From the NCBI GenBank assembly GCA_900546745.1, contig URDT01000043.1, forward strand, positions 1-7,420: 7,420 bases of DNA. Reading direction: 5' to 3'. The position numbers were made by a program, and so were the translations under genes. The notes under the pieces were generated by a model. It saw nothing but the letters and a program-made list of their open reading frames with translations, did not search any database and was not told where the DNA came from. This DNA is from an uncultured Mycoplasmatota bacterium (GTDB taxonomy: Bacteria; Bacillota_I; Bacilli_A; RF39; UBA660). Below, one piece after another: positions 1 through 5,609 of this stretch; the stretch's first letter is position 1; every line of letters begins with the position of its first letter.

Positions 1-22
1 TAGTTAGTTCTAATAGTTTCAT
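1..22 (-). CDS. Start of an unidentified gene, cut by the window edge
   Basis: An ATG at 22-20 opens a frame reading MKLLELT before the window ends. A near-perfect Shine-Dalgarno (AGGAGGTG at 34-27) lies four bases upstream, so the start is secure. A terminator separates it from the membrane-protein gene before it, so it probably has its own promoter. Seven residues are too few to name it. mutL often follows mutS, but these residues give no support for MutL. Confidence 0.7.
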
Positions 23-26
23 TTTT

Positions 27-34
27 CACCTCCT
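27..34 (-). promoter_or_regulatory. Ribosome binding site of the edge gene
   Basis: AGGAGGTG on the minus strand sits four bases before the ATG at 22. It is the main reason for calling a gene start here. A possible -10 box (TAGAAT, 53-48) lies upstream, but I see no convincing -35 at the right distance. Confidence 0.7.
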
Positions 35-83
35 CTCTACTTTTATTATTCTACATAACTTTCGTTTTTCCTTTTTTATTAAC

Positions 84-107
84 AAAAAAATGACATTATA
101 GTCATTT
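84..107 (-). terminator. Rho-independent terminator after the small membrane protein
   Basis: On the minus strand AAATGAC (107-101) pairs with GTCATTT (94-88) across a six-base loop, TATAAT. The 3' arm runs into a tract of seven T (90-84). The first base pairs overlap the TAA stop codon at 108-106. The stem is AT-rich, so strength is uncertain, but position and T tail fit the end of the mutS-downstream unit. Confidence 0.65.
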
Positions 108-498
108 AATTTGTAATATATTTCTCACCTTCACCATGTGCAAGTTCTACAATCATCCAAACATTTAAATAAATTAACATTACACATAACAAAATCCAAC
201 CTAAAACAGGTACTATTAAACATAAAATCCAAGAATATGGTGTTGCATAAATTTCTTTTCCCGGTACATGTAATTTTTTACAAACATTCACTAAAGTTTG
301 GACATGAAATACTGTAAACATAATAAAAATTGGAAAAAATAAACATAATGCTGCACCTATCCAATATTCTTTTTTGGCATACCAAGCATTTTTATCATAT
401 ACACCAATTGAATAGCCAACAGCAAAAGTAATATAACCACCTGTTAAAATATCCAATACCAAACATAAAACCCAGTACTCTTTTTTCAATATATTCAC
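106..498 (-). CDS. Small three-helix membrane protein downstream of mutS
   Basis: This 130-residue protein of unknown function has three likely membrane helices at about residues 9-31, 47-72 and 89-115, with short charged linkers and a hydrophilic tail. The start is GTG at 498, chosen because AAGGTGA lies four bases upstream and overlaps the mutS stop codon (TGA, 505-503). The two genes are therefore almost certainly cotranscribed, and this one may be translationally coupled to mutS. KKEYW occurs twice, at residues 5-9 and 42-46, each time just before a hydrophobic helix, which suggests internal duplication. I see no catalytic motif, lipobox or known transporter signature. Position beside mutS does not by itself imply a repair role. 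The gene is intact and ends in a terminator. Confidence 0.8.
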   Translation of the reverse strand: MNILKKEYWVLCLVLDILTGGYITFAVGYSIGVYDKNAWYAKKEYWIGAALCLFFPIFIMFTVFHVQTLVNVCKKLHVPGKEIYATPYSWILCLIVPVLGWILLCVMLIYLNVWMIVELAHGEGEKYITN

Positions 499-502
499 TT
501 TA

Positions 503-1624
503 TCACCTTATTTTTTCTTTTAAACTATATAATATATTTAAAGCATCTAATGGAGTAACATTTAAAATATCTAATTCTTTAATTTCTTTTTCGACAGCAG
601 ATTCTTCCTTCATTAATTCATCTAAAGGTAATGACTCTTGAATTACAACATCTCTTTTTTGTTCTTTATTTTCATATACTTTTAAAATTTGATTTGCTCT
701 TTCAATTAAAACACTTGGTAAGTCTGCTAGTTTAGCAACGTGAATACCATAACTTTTATCAATACTGCCTTCTTTTATTTTATGTAAGAAAGTAATATTT
801 CCATCTTCCTCGTGAGCACTTACATGAACATTTTTCAATGTCTTTAAAGTTTCACTCAAATCTGTTAATTCATGATAATGGGTAGAAAATAATGTTTTAC
901 AACGAATATTTTTTTCAATATATTCAATAATTGATTGCGCTAAAGCCATACCATCAAATGTAGCTGTTCCTCTACCTAATTCATCAAATAAGATTAAGCT
1001 ATGTTCTGTTGCATTACTAATTGCATGGTTTGCTTCTTTCATCTCTACCATAAATGTAGATTCACCACTCACCAAATCGTCACTAGCACCAATACGAGTA
1101 AATATTGCATCAAAGATAGGAAGAGTGGCCTCTTTTGCTGGAACATAAGAACCAATCTGAGCCATAATAACTGTAATAGCAAGTTGTCGCATATAAGTAG
1201 ATTTACCAGCCATATTAGGACCAGTAATTAATAATATGTTAGTATTTTCATCCATCATAATATCATTAGGAACGTACTCTCCATCAATTACTTTTTCAAC
1301 AACAGGATGACGATCATCAATAATTGCAATTTTTTGTTCTGTTACTAATTTTGGTCGAACATAATGATTTTCTTCAGCTACAGTTGCGAAAGACTGTAAT
1401 ACATCAATTTCACTAATTGTCTTCGCAATATTTTGAAGTCTAGGAATATATTCTTTAATTTTATCTCTTATCTCAATAAATAAATTATATTCTAGTTCAA
1501 TAATTTTTTCTTCAGCATTTAAAATTAACGCTTCTTTTTCTTTCAAGATTGGACTAATATAACGTTCTACATTAGCTAACGTTTGTCTTCTTTCATAGCC
1601 ATATTCTTCTTTAATATCTTTCAC
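503..1624 (-). CDS. mutS: MutS C-terminal fragment (373 residues from a possible GTG restart)
   Basis: The frame is open from just after the TAA (1855), but the first usable start codon is GTG 1624, at codon 474 of the full frame. AAAGGA lies three bases before it, which is probably fortuitous. From there it covers the return of the lever helices, the full ATPase (Walker A and B) and the C-terminal helix-turn-helix region. Without the mismatch-binding and connector domains, independent function is unlikely. Codons 397-473 have no further lesion and carry clamp-domain motifs. Confidence 0.7.
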   Translation of the reverse strand: MKDIKEEYGYERRQTLANVERYISPILKEKEALILNAEEKIIELEYNLFIEIRDKIKEYIPRLQNIAKTISEIDVLQSFATVAEENHYVRPKLVTEQKIAIIDDRHPVVEKVIDGEYVPNDIMMDENTNILLITGPNMAGKSTYMRQLAITVIMAQIGSYVPAKEATLPIFDAIFTRIGASDDLVSGESTFMVEMKEANHAISNATEHSLILFDELGRGTATFDGMALAQSIIEYIEKNIRCKTLFSTHYHELTDLSETLKTLKNVHVSAHEEDGNITFLHKIKEGSIDKSYGIHVAKLADLPSVLIERANQILKVYENKEQKRDVVIQESLPLDELMKEESAVEKEIKELDILNVTPLDALNILYSLKEKIR

Positions 1625-1780
1625 ATTTCCTTTAGAAACTTCTATATAGTATCCAAATACTCGATTATAGCCTACTCTTAAATTTTTAATTCCTGTTCTC
1701 TCTTTTTCTTCTGCTTCAAAACGTGCTACAAAGTCTTTTCCACCTTTTCTTAAATCCTTTAATTCATCTAGTTCTTGATT

Positions 1781-1814
1781 ATACCCTTCTTTAATTAAAT
1801 ACCCTTCTTTAATT
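1781..1814. repeat. 16-base tandem direct repeat inside mutS
   Basis: The plus-strand string atacccttctttaatt occurs at 1781-1796 and again at 1799-1814, an offset of 18 bases (six codons). It encodes IKEGYLIKEGYN. The MutS family often has two Lys-Glu-Gly-like units here, so most of the similarity is probably protein-driven. The nucleotide identity is higher than needed. Confidence 0.7.
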
Positions 1815-1855
1815 GATAAAGGTGGATTTTCATAAATTGATTTTTCTAATAAGTT

Positions 1856-1858
1856 TTA
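1856..1858 (-). other. mutS: In-frame nonsense codon in mutS (codon 396)
   Basis: The minus strand reads GAT TTA TAA AAC TTA TTA GAA. The residues around the stop (DL-stop-NLLEKSIYENPP) match the usual MutS run in which an aromatic residue precedes a short helix and the PP-S-I motif. A single change of the third base (TAT or TAC to TAA) explains it. No indel is needed, because N- and C-terminal parts share the frame (1858 and 1624 differ by 234, a multiple of 3). Confidence 0.9.
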
Positions 1859-3043
1859 TAAATCATTTAAAGGTTCTATATTCTTATAAAAATTAATTTT
1901 GGATAAAATTTCACGAATGGTAGGAAGAACTTTTAAAGAATTTTTAAGTTGTAATAAGTCTTTCGCATTCGCATTACCAAAAGCGACGCGACCACTTAAT
2001 CTTTCTAAATCGTAAACTTCAAATAAGGCTTGATTCAAATCTTCCTTTAAAATAAATTCACGAAGTAATGTTTCTACTGTATCATATCTTTGATTAATTT
2101 TTTCTCTATCAATTAAAGGATTTTCAATCATTGACTTGAGCATACGAGAACCCATAGCTGTTTTTGTTTTGTCTAATAACCATATCAATGAATAATTTCT
2201 TTGTTTTAAACGAAGTGTTTCTGTTAATTCTAGATTTCTTTTAGTATGAATATCCATTTTTAAGAAACTCTTATCTTCTTTAATAATGGCTTTTTGTAAA
2301 TGGGATAAATTTCGTTTTTGTGTATGATTAATATAAGTTAATAAATGCTTAATCGCTTCAATATAACGAATATCTTTAATATCTTCATAAATATACTCAT
2401 ATTCTTTTAACTCTTCAATTTCATCTGAAATAGAAGTAGCTATTTTAAATTGATTTTTTAATAAGGAAAGAATTGTTTTATCAACCTTACTTGGCAAAAT
2501 AATCTCTTTAATTCCAATGCTAACAACTTCACTAACAACCTTACTAACATTATGTTCTAATAAAGTTGTATTAATCTCACCTGTTGAAATATCAGTATAA
2601 CAAATTACATAAGCATGATTAAAATCTAAAATGTTTCCAATATAATTATTTTCAAACTCTACTAAAGACTCATCATCTATAATAGTTCCTTTACTAATAA
2701 TTTGAATTAAATCTCTTTTTACAATTCCTTTTTCTACACTTTTCGGATCTTCTAGTTGTTCACAAATTCCTATTTTATATCCTCTTTCTACTAATTTTTC
2801 AATGTATATATTAGCCGCATGGTGAGGAATCCCACACATTGGGATTTTTTCTTTTAGTCCAGCATTTTTACCTGTTAATGTAAGTTCAAGTTCTCTAGAT
2901 ACTTTAATGGCATCTTCAAAAAACATTTCATAAAAATCTCCCAAACGGAAGAATATAATAATATCTTCATTCTTCTCTTTAATCTCTAGATACTGCTTCA
3001 TCATCGGCGTTACTTTAGAGATGTCTACATCTTTACGATTCAT
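1856..3043 (-). CDS. mutS: MutS N-terminal fragment (395 residues)
   Basis: This is the part of mutS that would actually be translated from the normal start. It holds the mismatch-recognition domain (about residues 1-115), the connector domain (about 125-260) and the first part of the core/lever domain. It ends at the TAA after PLNDL. It lacks the clamp, the ATPase and the dimerisation tail, so no repair activity is expected. The domain limits are estimates from the family layout. Confidence 0.8.
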   Translation of the reverse strand: MNRKDVDISKVTPMMKQYLEIKEKNEDIIIFFRLGDFYEMFFEDAIKVSRELELTLTGKNAGLKEKIPMCGIPHHAANIYIEKLVERGYKIGICEQLEDPKSVEKGIVKRDLIQIISKGTIIDDESLVEFENNYIGNILDFNHAYVICYTDISTGEINTTLLEHNVSKVVSEVVSIGIKEIILPSKVDKTILSLLKNQFKIATSISDEIEELKEYEYIYEDIKDIRYIEAIKHLLTYINHTQKRNLSHLQKAIIKEDKSFLKMDIHTKRNLELTETLRLKQRNYSLIWLLDKTKTAMGSRMLKSMIENPLIDREKINQRYDTVETLLREFILKEDLNQALFEVYDLERLSGRVAFGNANAKDLLQLKNSLKVLPTIREILSKINFYKNIEPLNDL

Positions 3044-3058
3044 ATAACCACCTTTTTC

Positions 3059-3087
3059 ATTTTACCAAAAACTAGCAAAAAAGTAAA
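3059..3087 (-). promoter_or_regulatory. Weak candidate promoter for mutS
   Basis: TTTACT (3087-3082) and TAAAAT (3064-3059) are separated by 17 bases, upstream of the mutS start. A start site about seven bases further on would fall inside the Shine-Dalgarno site at 3054-3048, leaving a very short leader. This lowers confidence. A terminator just upstream argues that mutS needs some promoter in this gap. Confidence 0.3.
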
Positions 3088-3099
3088 ATAAACAATATC

Positions 3100-3123
3100 A
3101 AAAAAAACCAGATTACCGGTTTT
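3100..3123 (-). terminator. Rho-independent terminator upstream of mutS
   Basis: On the minus strand AAAACCGG (3123-3116) pairs with CTGGTTTT (3111-3104) around the loop TAAT, an eight-base-pair stem with one G-T pair. Eight T in a row (3107-3100) include the end of the 3' arm. It overlaps the TAA (3124-3122) of the gene before it. This is a classic terminator that closes the unit starting at 3869. Confidence 0.85.
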
Positions 3124-3379
3124 ATTTTTTTCTTTTTTCATTCTGATTGATAAATACATCTTGATAGATTTTTTCACAATTATAATTAATAAAATCTTCT
3201 ACCTTGATTTTTTTATAGTCATATTTAGTAACATCAGCACTTGTATTTAAAACTGTTTTTAAATCTTCTTGAACATTATATAATTCATTAGATGCTTTTA
3301 AAGTATCCATCCTTGATAAATAAAATTTATGGTCTTTATCAACAACGTGACTTTTATTACTATTAAACTTTAATTTCAA
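3122..3379 (-). CDS. C-terminal fragment of the unrecognised gene (85 residues from an internal TTG)
   Basis: The frame is open back to the C tract, so TTG 3379 is only the first start-like codon and has no Shine-Dalgarno site. The sequence is very lysine-rich and ends NEKRKK directly at the terminator. It reads as the distal part of the 3869 gene, not as an independent gene. Confidence 0.6.
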   Translation of the reverse strand: MKLKFNSNKSHVVDKDHKFYLSRMDTLKASNELYNVQEDLKTVLNTSADVTKYDYKKIKVEDFINYNCEKIYQDVFINQNEKRKK

Positions 3380-3497
3380 TCGGATAATATCTTGTTGAAA
3401 TTTTAAATCTTCTTTTGTCTCTTTTAAAAGTGTATTTAAAAAAGTTTGGTAGACATTTTCAACGGTTAAAATTTTTGTTTCCCCATCTACGTCTATT

Positions 3498-3869
3498 TCA
3501 ATAGAAGGAGTATTTGGGGGGGAATTTTAAAAGCAAGAAAAAACAATTAATTCTTTGATTCATATAAGATTCAGACTCTAATTTTCTTTTTCTTGTTGTA
3601 ATTTCTAAAAGAAGTTCTGTTATATCAAAATCATATTGTTGACTAATTTCCGAAAAATTTTTATCTAAAATCTTTTTATTATTATAAGCTTCTTGTTTTT
3701 CTTCATATTCTGTTTGAAGTCTTTTTAGTTTTTCTTCCAATCTATTTAAATCTAACAATTCTTTTGATGAATCTCCACGATTAGCTTTCATTACTGTTAC
3801 AGCTTCTCTTAACATTTCTTTTGTTTCAAAACTTAGTTCTTCAACAGGTGTATTCATTTTATCTGACAC
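3498..3869 (-). CDS. N-terminal fragment of the unrecognised gene (123 residues)
   Basis: This is what is translated with seven C in the tract. The first about 114 residues are native and include the charged, probably coiled-coil region (EELSFETKEMLREA to ITTRKRKLESES). After FPP the frame reads KYSFY and stops at TGA 3500-3498. The last few residues are frameshift-derived. Confidence 0.65.
   Translation of the reverse strand: MSDKMNTPVEELSFETKEMLREAVTVMKANRGDSSKELLDLNRLEEKLKRLQTEYEEKQEAYNNKKILDKNFSEISQQYDFDITELLLEITTRKRKLESESYMNQRINCFFLLLKFPPKYSFY
3516..3522 (-). repeat. Seven-C homopolymer at the frameshift
   Basis: The plus strand has seven G (3516-3522). With seven bases the upstream frame runs into TGA 16 bases past the tract. 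With six, the frame reads FPPNTPS and continues to the terminator. A run of seven G or C stands out in such AT-rich DNA. Confidence 0.85.
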
Positions 3870-3894
3870 GTTATCACCTCCACTATGATTGTTT

Positions 3895-3926
3895 CATTGT
3901 ATCATTTTTAGTATGATAAATCAATG
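3895..3926. repeat. Imperfect inverted repeat enclosing the promoter
   Basis: On the plus strand cattg + tatcat (3895-3905) is mirrored by atgata (3913-3918) + caatg (3922-3926), with a seven-base loop and a three-base bulge. The arms contain the -10 and -35 boxes of the promoter for the 3869 gene. It could be an operator. It could also be a weak hairpin at the end of the DUF3419 transcript, but it has no T tail. Confidence 0.5.
3896..3924 (-). promoter_or_regulatory. Promoter of the 3869 gene, extended -10 type
   Basis: TTGATT (3924-3919) and TACAAT (3901-3896) are exactly 17 bases apart, with TGA directly before the -10 giving an extended -10 (TGN). The predicted start near 3889 leaves room for GGAGGTG at 3881-3875. 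The -35 box overlaps the TGA stop (3923-3921) of the DUF3419 gene. Confidence 0.65.
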
Positions 3927-4331
3927 TTTTTTATATATCATAATGCCTTCTTTAGGATGATTTTTATCAAAAGAAATCACCTGACATTCAGGATAAGCTT
4001 GCATTAGTTCCTCTTTGACCTGATATAAATAAGTTAAGGCAATTCCATTTTCTTTTAAAGGTAATTTAGAAAGTAAATCTTTATAATGACTTACATAATA
4101 CATAATACTAGAAAGATTAATAAAATCATATTGATTTTTTAACTTTGAAACCAATATTTGAATATCTTCTATATAATATTCATAGTTTACCTTTGAAATC
4201 ATATTTTTTAATTTTGAATAATTTTCTTCTTTTAAATAATCATTATTTTGAAGAATGCTTGTAAAAGACATTGTTTGAGAAGAAAATAATGTAGATTGAT
4301 TAATTTCAGACCAATCATAAAAATTAATCAA
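3921..4331 (-). CDS. DUF3419-like C-terminal fragment (136 residues from an internal TTG)
   Basis: The frame is open back to the T tract and reads FFDITHTNDDWYDEIYDQI before the TTG at 4331, so that codon is internal and not a true start. No Shine-Dalgarno site precedes it. It carries the late family motif around INLSSIMYYV and ends at TGA 3923-3921. Confidence 0.6.
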   Translation of the reverse strand: MINFYDWSEINQSTLFSSQTMSFTSILQNNDYLKEENYSKLKNMISKVNYEYYIEDIQILVSKLKNQYDFINLSSIMYYVSHYKDLLSKLPLKENGIALTYLYQVKEELMQAYPECQVISFDKNHPKEGIMIYKKH

Positions 4332-4407
4332 ACTATCCCAAAATTCTCTATCTTCTTTTTCTAAATTAACTCTAATTTGATCATAGATTTCATCATACCA
4401 ATCATCA

Positions 4408-4737
4408 TTAGTATGTGTAATATCGAAGAAAAAAATGAATAAAATCTTCTCTAGATAAAGAAATAATAGCAGCTTTCTTTAATTCTAAAAAGTATTTTGT
4501 AAATCTGCTGATATCATAACCTGTTATTTGTTTACATCCTGATAAAATTAAATTTAATATTTGATCTCCTGAAGAAATAATAGATAAAGATTTTTCTTTA
4601 TTTTGTAAATAAGGTTGATATAAATTCATTTTTTCATTAGAAGTTGTATAAATAAATGAAGTATTATGATAAATTGTATTTTTTAAATTGGAATAATGAT
4701 TTCCAATAATTTGCTGAGCAATTGTAATATCATCCAT
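4408..4737 (-). CDS. DUF3419-like N-terminal fragment (109 residues)
   Basis: This is the product with seven T present. It holds the SAM-loop motif SGDQ (56-59) and Asp75, then leaves frame after HFF and ends LRYYTY at TAA 4410-4408. The final residues are frameshift-derived. It is about 40% of the predicted full protein and is unlikely to be active. Confidence 0.65.
   Translation of the reverse strand: MDDITIAQQIIGNHYSNLKNTIYHNTSFIYTTSNEKMNLYQPYLQNKEKSLSIISSGDQILNLILSGCKQITGYDISRFTKYFLELKKAAIISLSREDFIHFFLRYYTY
4429..4435 (-). repeat. Seven-T homopolymer at the DUF3419 frameshift
   Basis: The plus strand has seven A (4429-4435). With six, the minus frame reads CAT TTT TTC TTC GAT (HFFFD) and continues to 3921. 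With seven it stops at 4408. Confidence 0.85.
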
Positions 4738-4762
4738 AGAAACTCTCCTTTTTAACGTACGT

Positions 4763-4791
4763 ATTATAATTTAAATACTTATAATAAGCAA
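4763..4791 (-). promoter_or_regulatory. Promoter of the DUF3419-like gene
   Basis: TTGCTT (4791-4786) and a consensus TATAAT (4768-4763) are 17 bases apart. The predicted start is near 4756, inside the eight-base palindrome acgtacgt (4755-4762), and AAGGAGA follows at 4750-4744. The palindrome could be an operator half-site pair but is too short to claim. Confidence 0.7.
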
Positions 4792-4792
4792 G

Positions 4793-4821
4793 AAAAAAAT
4801 AAATGAAGCATTTATTTTTTT
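4793..4821 (-). terminator. Rho-independent terminator of the LiaF/DUF4097 operon
   Basis: AAAAAAATAAATG (4821-4809) pairs perfectly with CATTTATTTTTTT (4805-4793) around a three-base loop. The 3' arm ends in seven T. The stem contains the TAA stop (4814-4812) of the DUF4097 gene. It is almost all A-T, but long, and the reverse complement would also end in T, so it may work in both directions. Confidence 0.75.
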
Positions 4822-5609
4822 TCGTAATAAACATTAATGTCTCCTATTCCACCTTCGATATCTATTTGATTATCGCCTGTTCCATAATAAGAATCTTCTT
4901 TTATTGTATTGCTTTCTATTTGAACAGACCCAATTCCTTTTTCTAAATGTATTTTATAATCAGTACTAGAACCGAGTAAGGATAATTTTATTTTTCCTAC
5001 GCCAGCATTAATTTTACTGCTTCCTAGTATTTCTGATGTCATATCCAAATTACCAACGCCAAGGTCTAAATCAAGATTGGATAGAGAGCTATTTTGAATA
5101 GCTATTTCGCCTGCTCCGCCTTCTATTTTCGTTTGTTTTAAAACCGTTAAATTTTGAGCAGTTAATTTGCCAGCTCCTAAATCTAAATCTAATTTTTGGG
5201 CAGAAATAGAATCTATTTTAATACTTCCAGCACCACTATCAATTGATATTTCATCAAAAGTAATATTTTTAGGAATATTGATTACCAAATAATAATTTTT
5301 GTTAGAAAAAGTATTTTTTGTTTCTTTTATTATTAATTGATTCTCATTTTCTTCTATCTTTATTTTATGATTTGTTTCAATTGAAAAAGAATCACTTTTT
5401 CTAATTTCTAATTTTGTGGAAATAAGATTAATTTTTAATTTTTGAGGAATATTTTCTATTTGTGTTTGCTTTAACTCATTTGGTTCTTCTTGTTGCCGTA
5501 TATTGGAAAATAGCATCACTCCAATCATAATACCAGAAAGAATACTAAAGATTAAGAAAAAAGCAAAAGCAATCGCACCATATTTAATTATCTTTTGGGC
5601 AGTGTTCAT
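4812..5609 (-). CDS. DUF4097 family surface protein, LiaG-like, with a single membrane anchor
   Basis: This 265-residue protein has one N-terminal membrane helix (about 11-34) after a Lys-rich start, so the rest should face outside the cell. The outer part is a DUF4097 beta-repeat domain. Glycine turns recur at 125 (SGAG), 144 (LGAG), 164 (GGAG), 183 (LGVG), 202 (AGVG), 224 (KGIG) and 253 (GGIG), mostly 19-22 residues apart, each followed by a short beta strand. This predicts a solenoid or beta-helix-like stack. The same domain is found in B. subtilis LiaG of the cell-envelope stress operon. Its molecular role is unknown, and adhesin labels in databases are not evidence of function. ATG 5609 overlaps the previous stop as ATGA. 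GGAGG lies 12 bases upstream, too far for an ideal site, so translational coupling is likely. Confidence 0.85.
   Translation of the reverse strand: MNTAQKIIKYGAIAFAFFLIFSILSGIMIGVMLFSNIRQQEEPNELKQTQIENIPQKLKINLISTKLEIRKSDSFSIETNHKIKIEENENQLIIKETKNTFSNKNYYLVINIPKNITFDEISIDSGAGSIKIDSISAQKLDLDLGAGKLTAQNLTVLKQTKIEGGAGEIAIQNSSLSNLDLDLGVGNLDMTSEILGSSKINAGVGKIKLSLLGSSTDYKIHLEKGIGSVQIESNTIKEDSYYGTGDNQIDIEGGIGDINVYYEKK

Larger units (their letters stand above)
503..3043 (-). pseudogene. mutS: mutS, DNA mismatch repair ATPase, interrupted by one in-frame TAA
   Basis: MutS recognises mismatches and small loops in new DNA and starts repair with MutL. The whole frame is 846 codons plus a stop, a normal length for MutS. 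Visible features are the mismatch-reading Phe-Tyr-Glu (residues 37-39, in GDFYEMFF), the clamp motif GYNRVFGYYIEV, Walker A GPNMAGKS (608-615), the GESTFMVEM segment (660-668), Walker B ILFDELGRGT with Asp687-Glu688, and STHYHEL (720-726). The C-terminal helical tail is also present. Codon 396 is TAA (1858-1856). Both sides are in one frame and the sequence on either side is well conserved, so the lesion is a single nonsense codon, probably a former TAT or TAC (Tyr). ATG 3043 has AAGGTGG four bases upstream. The product is expected to lack the ATPase, so the gene is probably inactive unless the stop is a sequence error. Confidence 0.88.
3122..3869 (-). pseudogene. Unrecognised 248-residue protein, frameshifted in a poly-C tract
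   Basis: I do not recognise this family. Two frames join into one protein of 248 residues if one C is removed from the seven-C run at 3522-3516. The start is GTG 3869, supported by GGAGGTG five bases upstream. The N-terminal part (about residues 30-75) is rich in Lys, Glu, Leu and Gln and looks like a coiled coil. The C-terminal half is charged and helical. A short stretch, IEIDVDGETKILTVENVY, lies just after the lesion. There is no signal peptide, convincing membrane helix or catalytic motif, so a cytoplasmic structural or binding protein is a guess only. The gene has its own promoter and terminator. The lesion may be real decay, a phase-variable tract or an assembly error. Confidence 0.7.
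3921..4737 (-). pseudogene. DUF3419 / BtaA-like SAM-dependent protein, frameshifted in a poly-T tract
   Basis: DUF3419 proteins include BtaA, which moves the 3-amino-3-carboxypropyl group of S-adenosylmethionine onto diacylglycerol. The role of short bacillotal members is unknown, so the substrate here is not assigned. Removing one T from the seven-T run at 4435-4429 joins two frames into 271 residues. Key parts are LSIISSGDQILNLILSG (51-67), matching the SAM-binding loop, then GYDIS with Asp75, FLELKKAAI (83-91), and near the C-terminus YDFINLSSIMYYV, the usual family motif in which the Ser-Ser replaces the common Ser-Asn. The start ATG 4737 has AAGGAGA six bases upstream. The gene has its own promoter and sits between two terminated units. 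The lesion falls at about residues 101-103, so the truncated product keeps the SAM loop but loses the rest of the fold. Confidence 0.72.

Noticed and set aside
1001..1231. Plus-strand 76-residue open frame inside mutS
   Set aside because: It lies opposite the conserved ATPase region of mutS, including Walker A and B. It is Cys- and His-rich in the way antisense frames often are, has no Shine-Dalgarno site and matches no family I know.
1781..1814. Recent 18-base tandem duplication in mutS
   Set aside because: Two Lys-Glu-Gly-like units are usual for MutS at this place, the frame is kept, and the overall length is normal. It is more likely ordinary family sequence.
1856..1858. Recoding of TAA as an amino acid or programmed readthrough
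   Set aside because: TAA also ends several other genes here (for example 106, 4812 and 6343), and it is the least leaky stop. I see no recoding signal such as a stable structure just after it. A mutation or sequence error is simpler.
3044..3099. Riboswitch or leader RNA before mutS
   Set aside because: The gap is only about 56 bases after the terminator and shows no conserved aptamer-like pairing.
4429..4435. Programmed ribosomal frameshift in the DUF3419-like gene
   Set aside because: There is a slippery-looking T run, but no clear downstream pseudoknot and no known frameshifting in this family. The similar break in the next gene makes indel or sequence error more likely.
4755..4762. Palindrome acgtacgt as an operator
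   Set aside because: Eight bases at the transcription start are too little. No second copy or family motif was found in the window.
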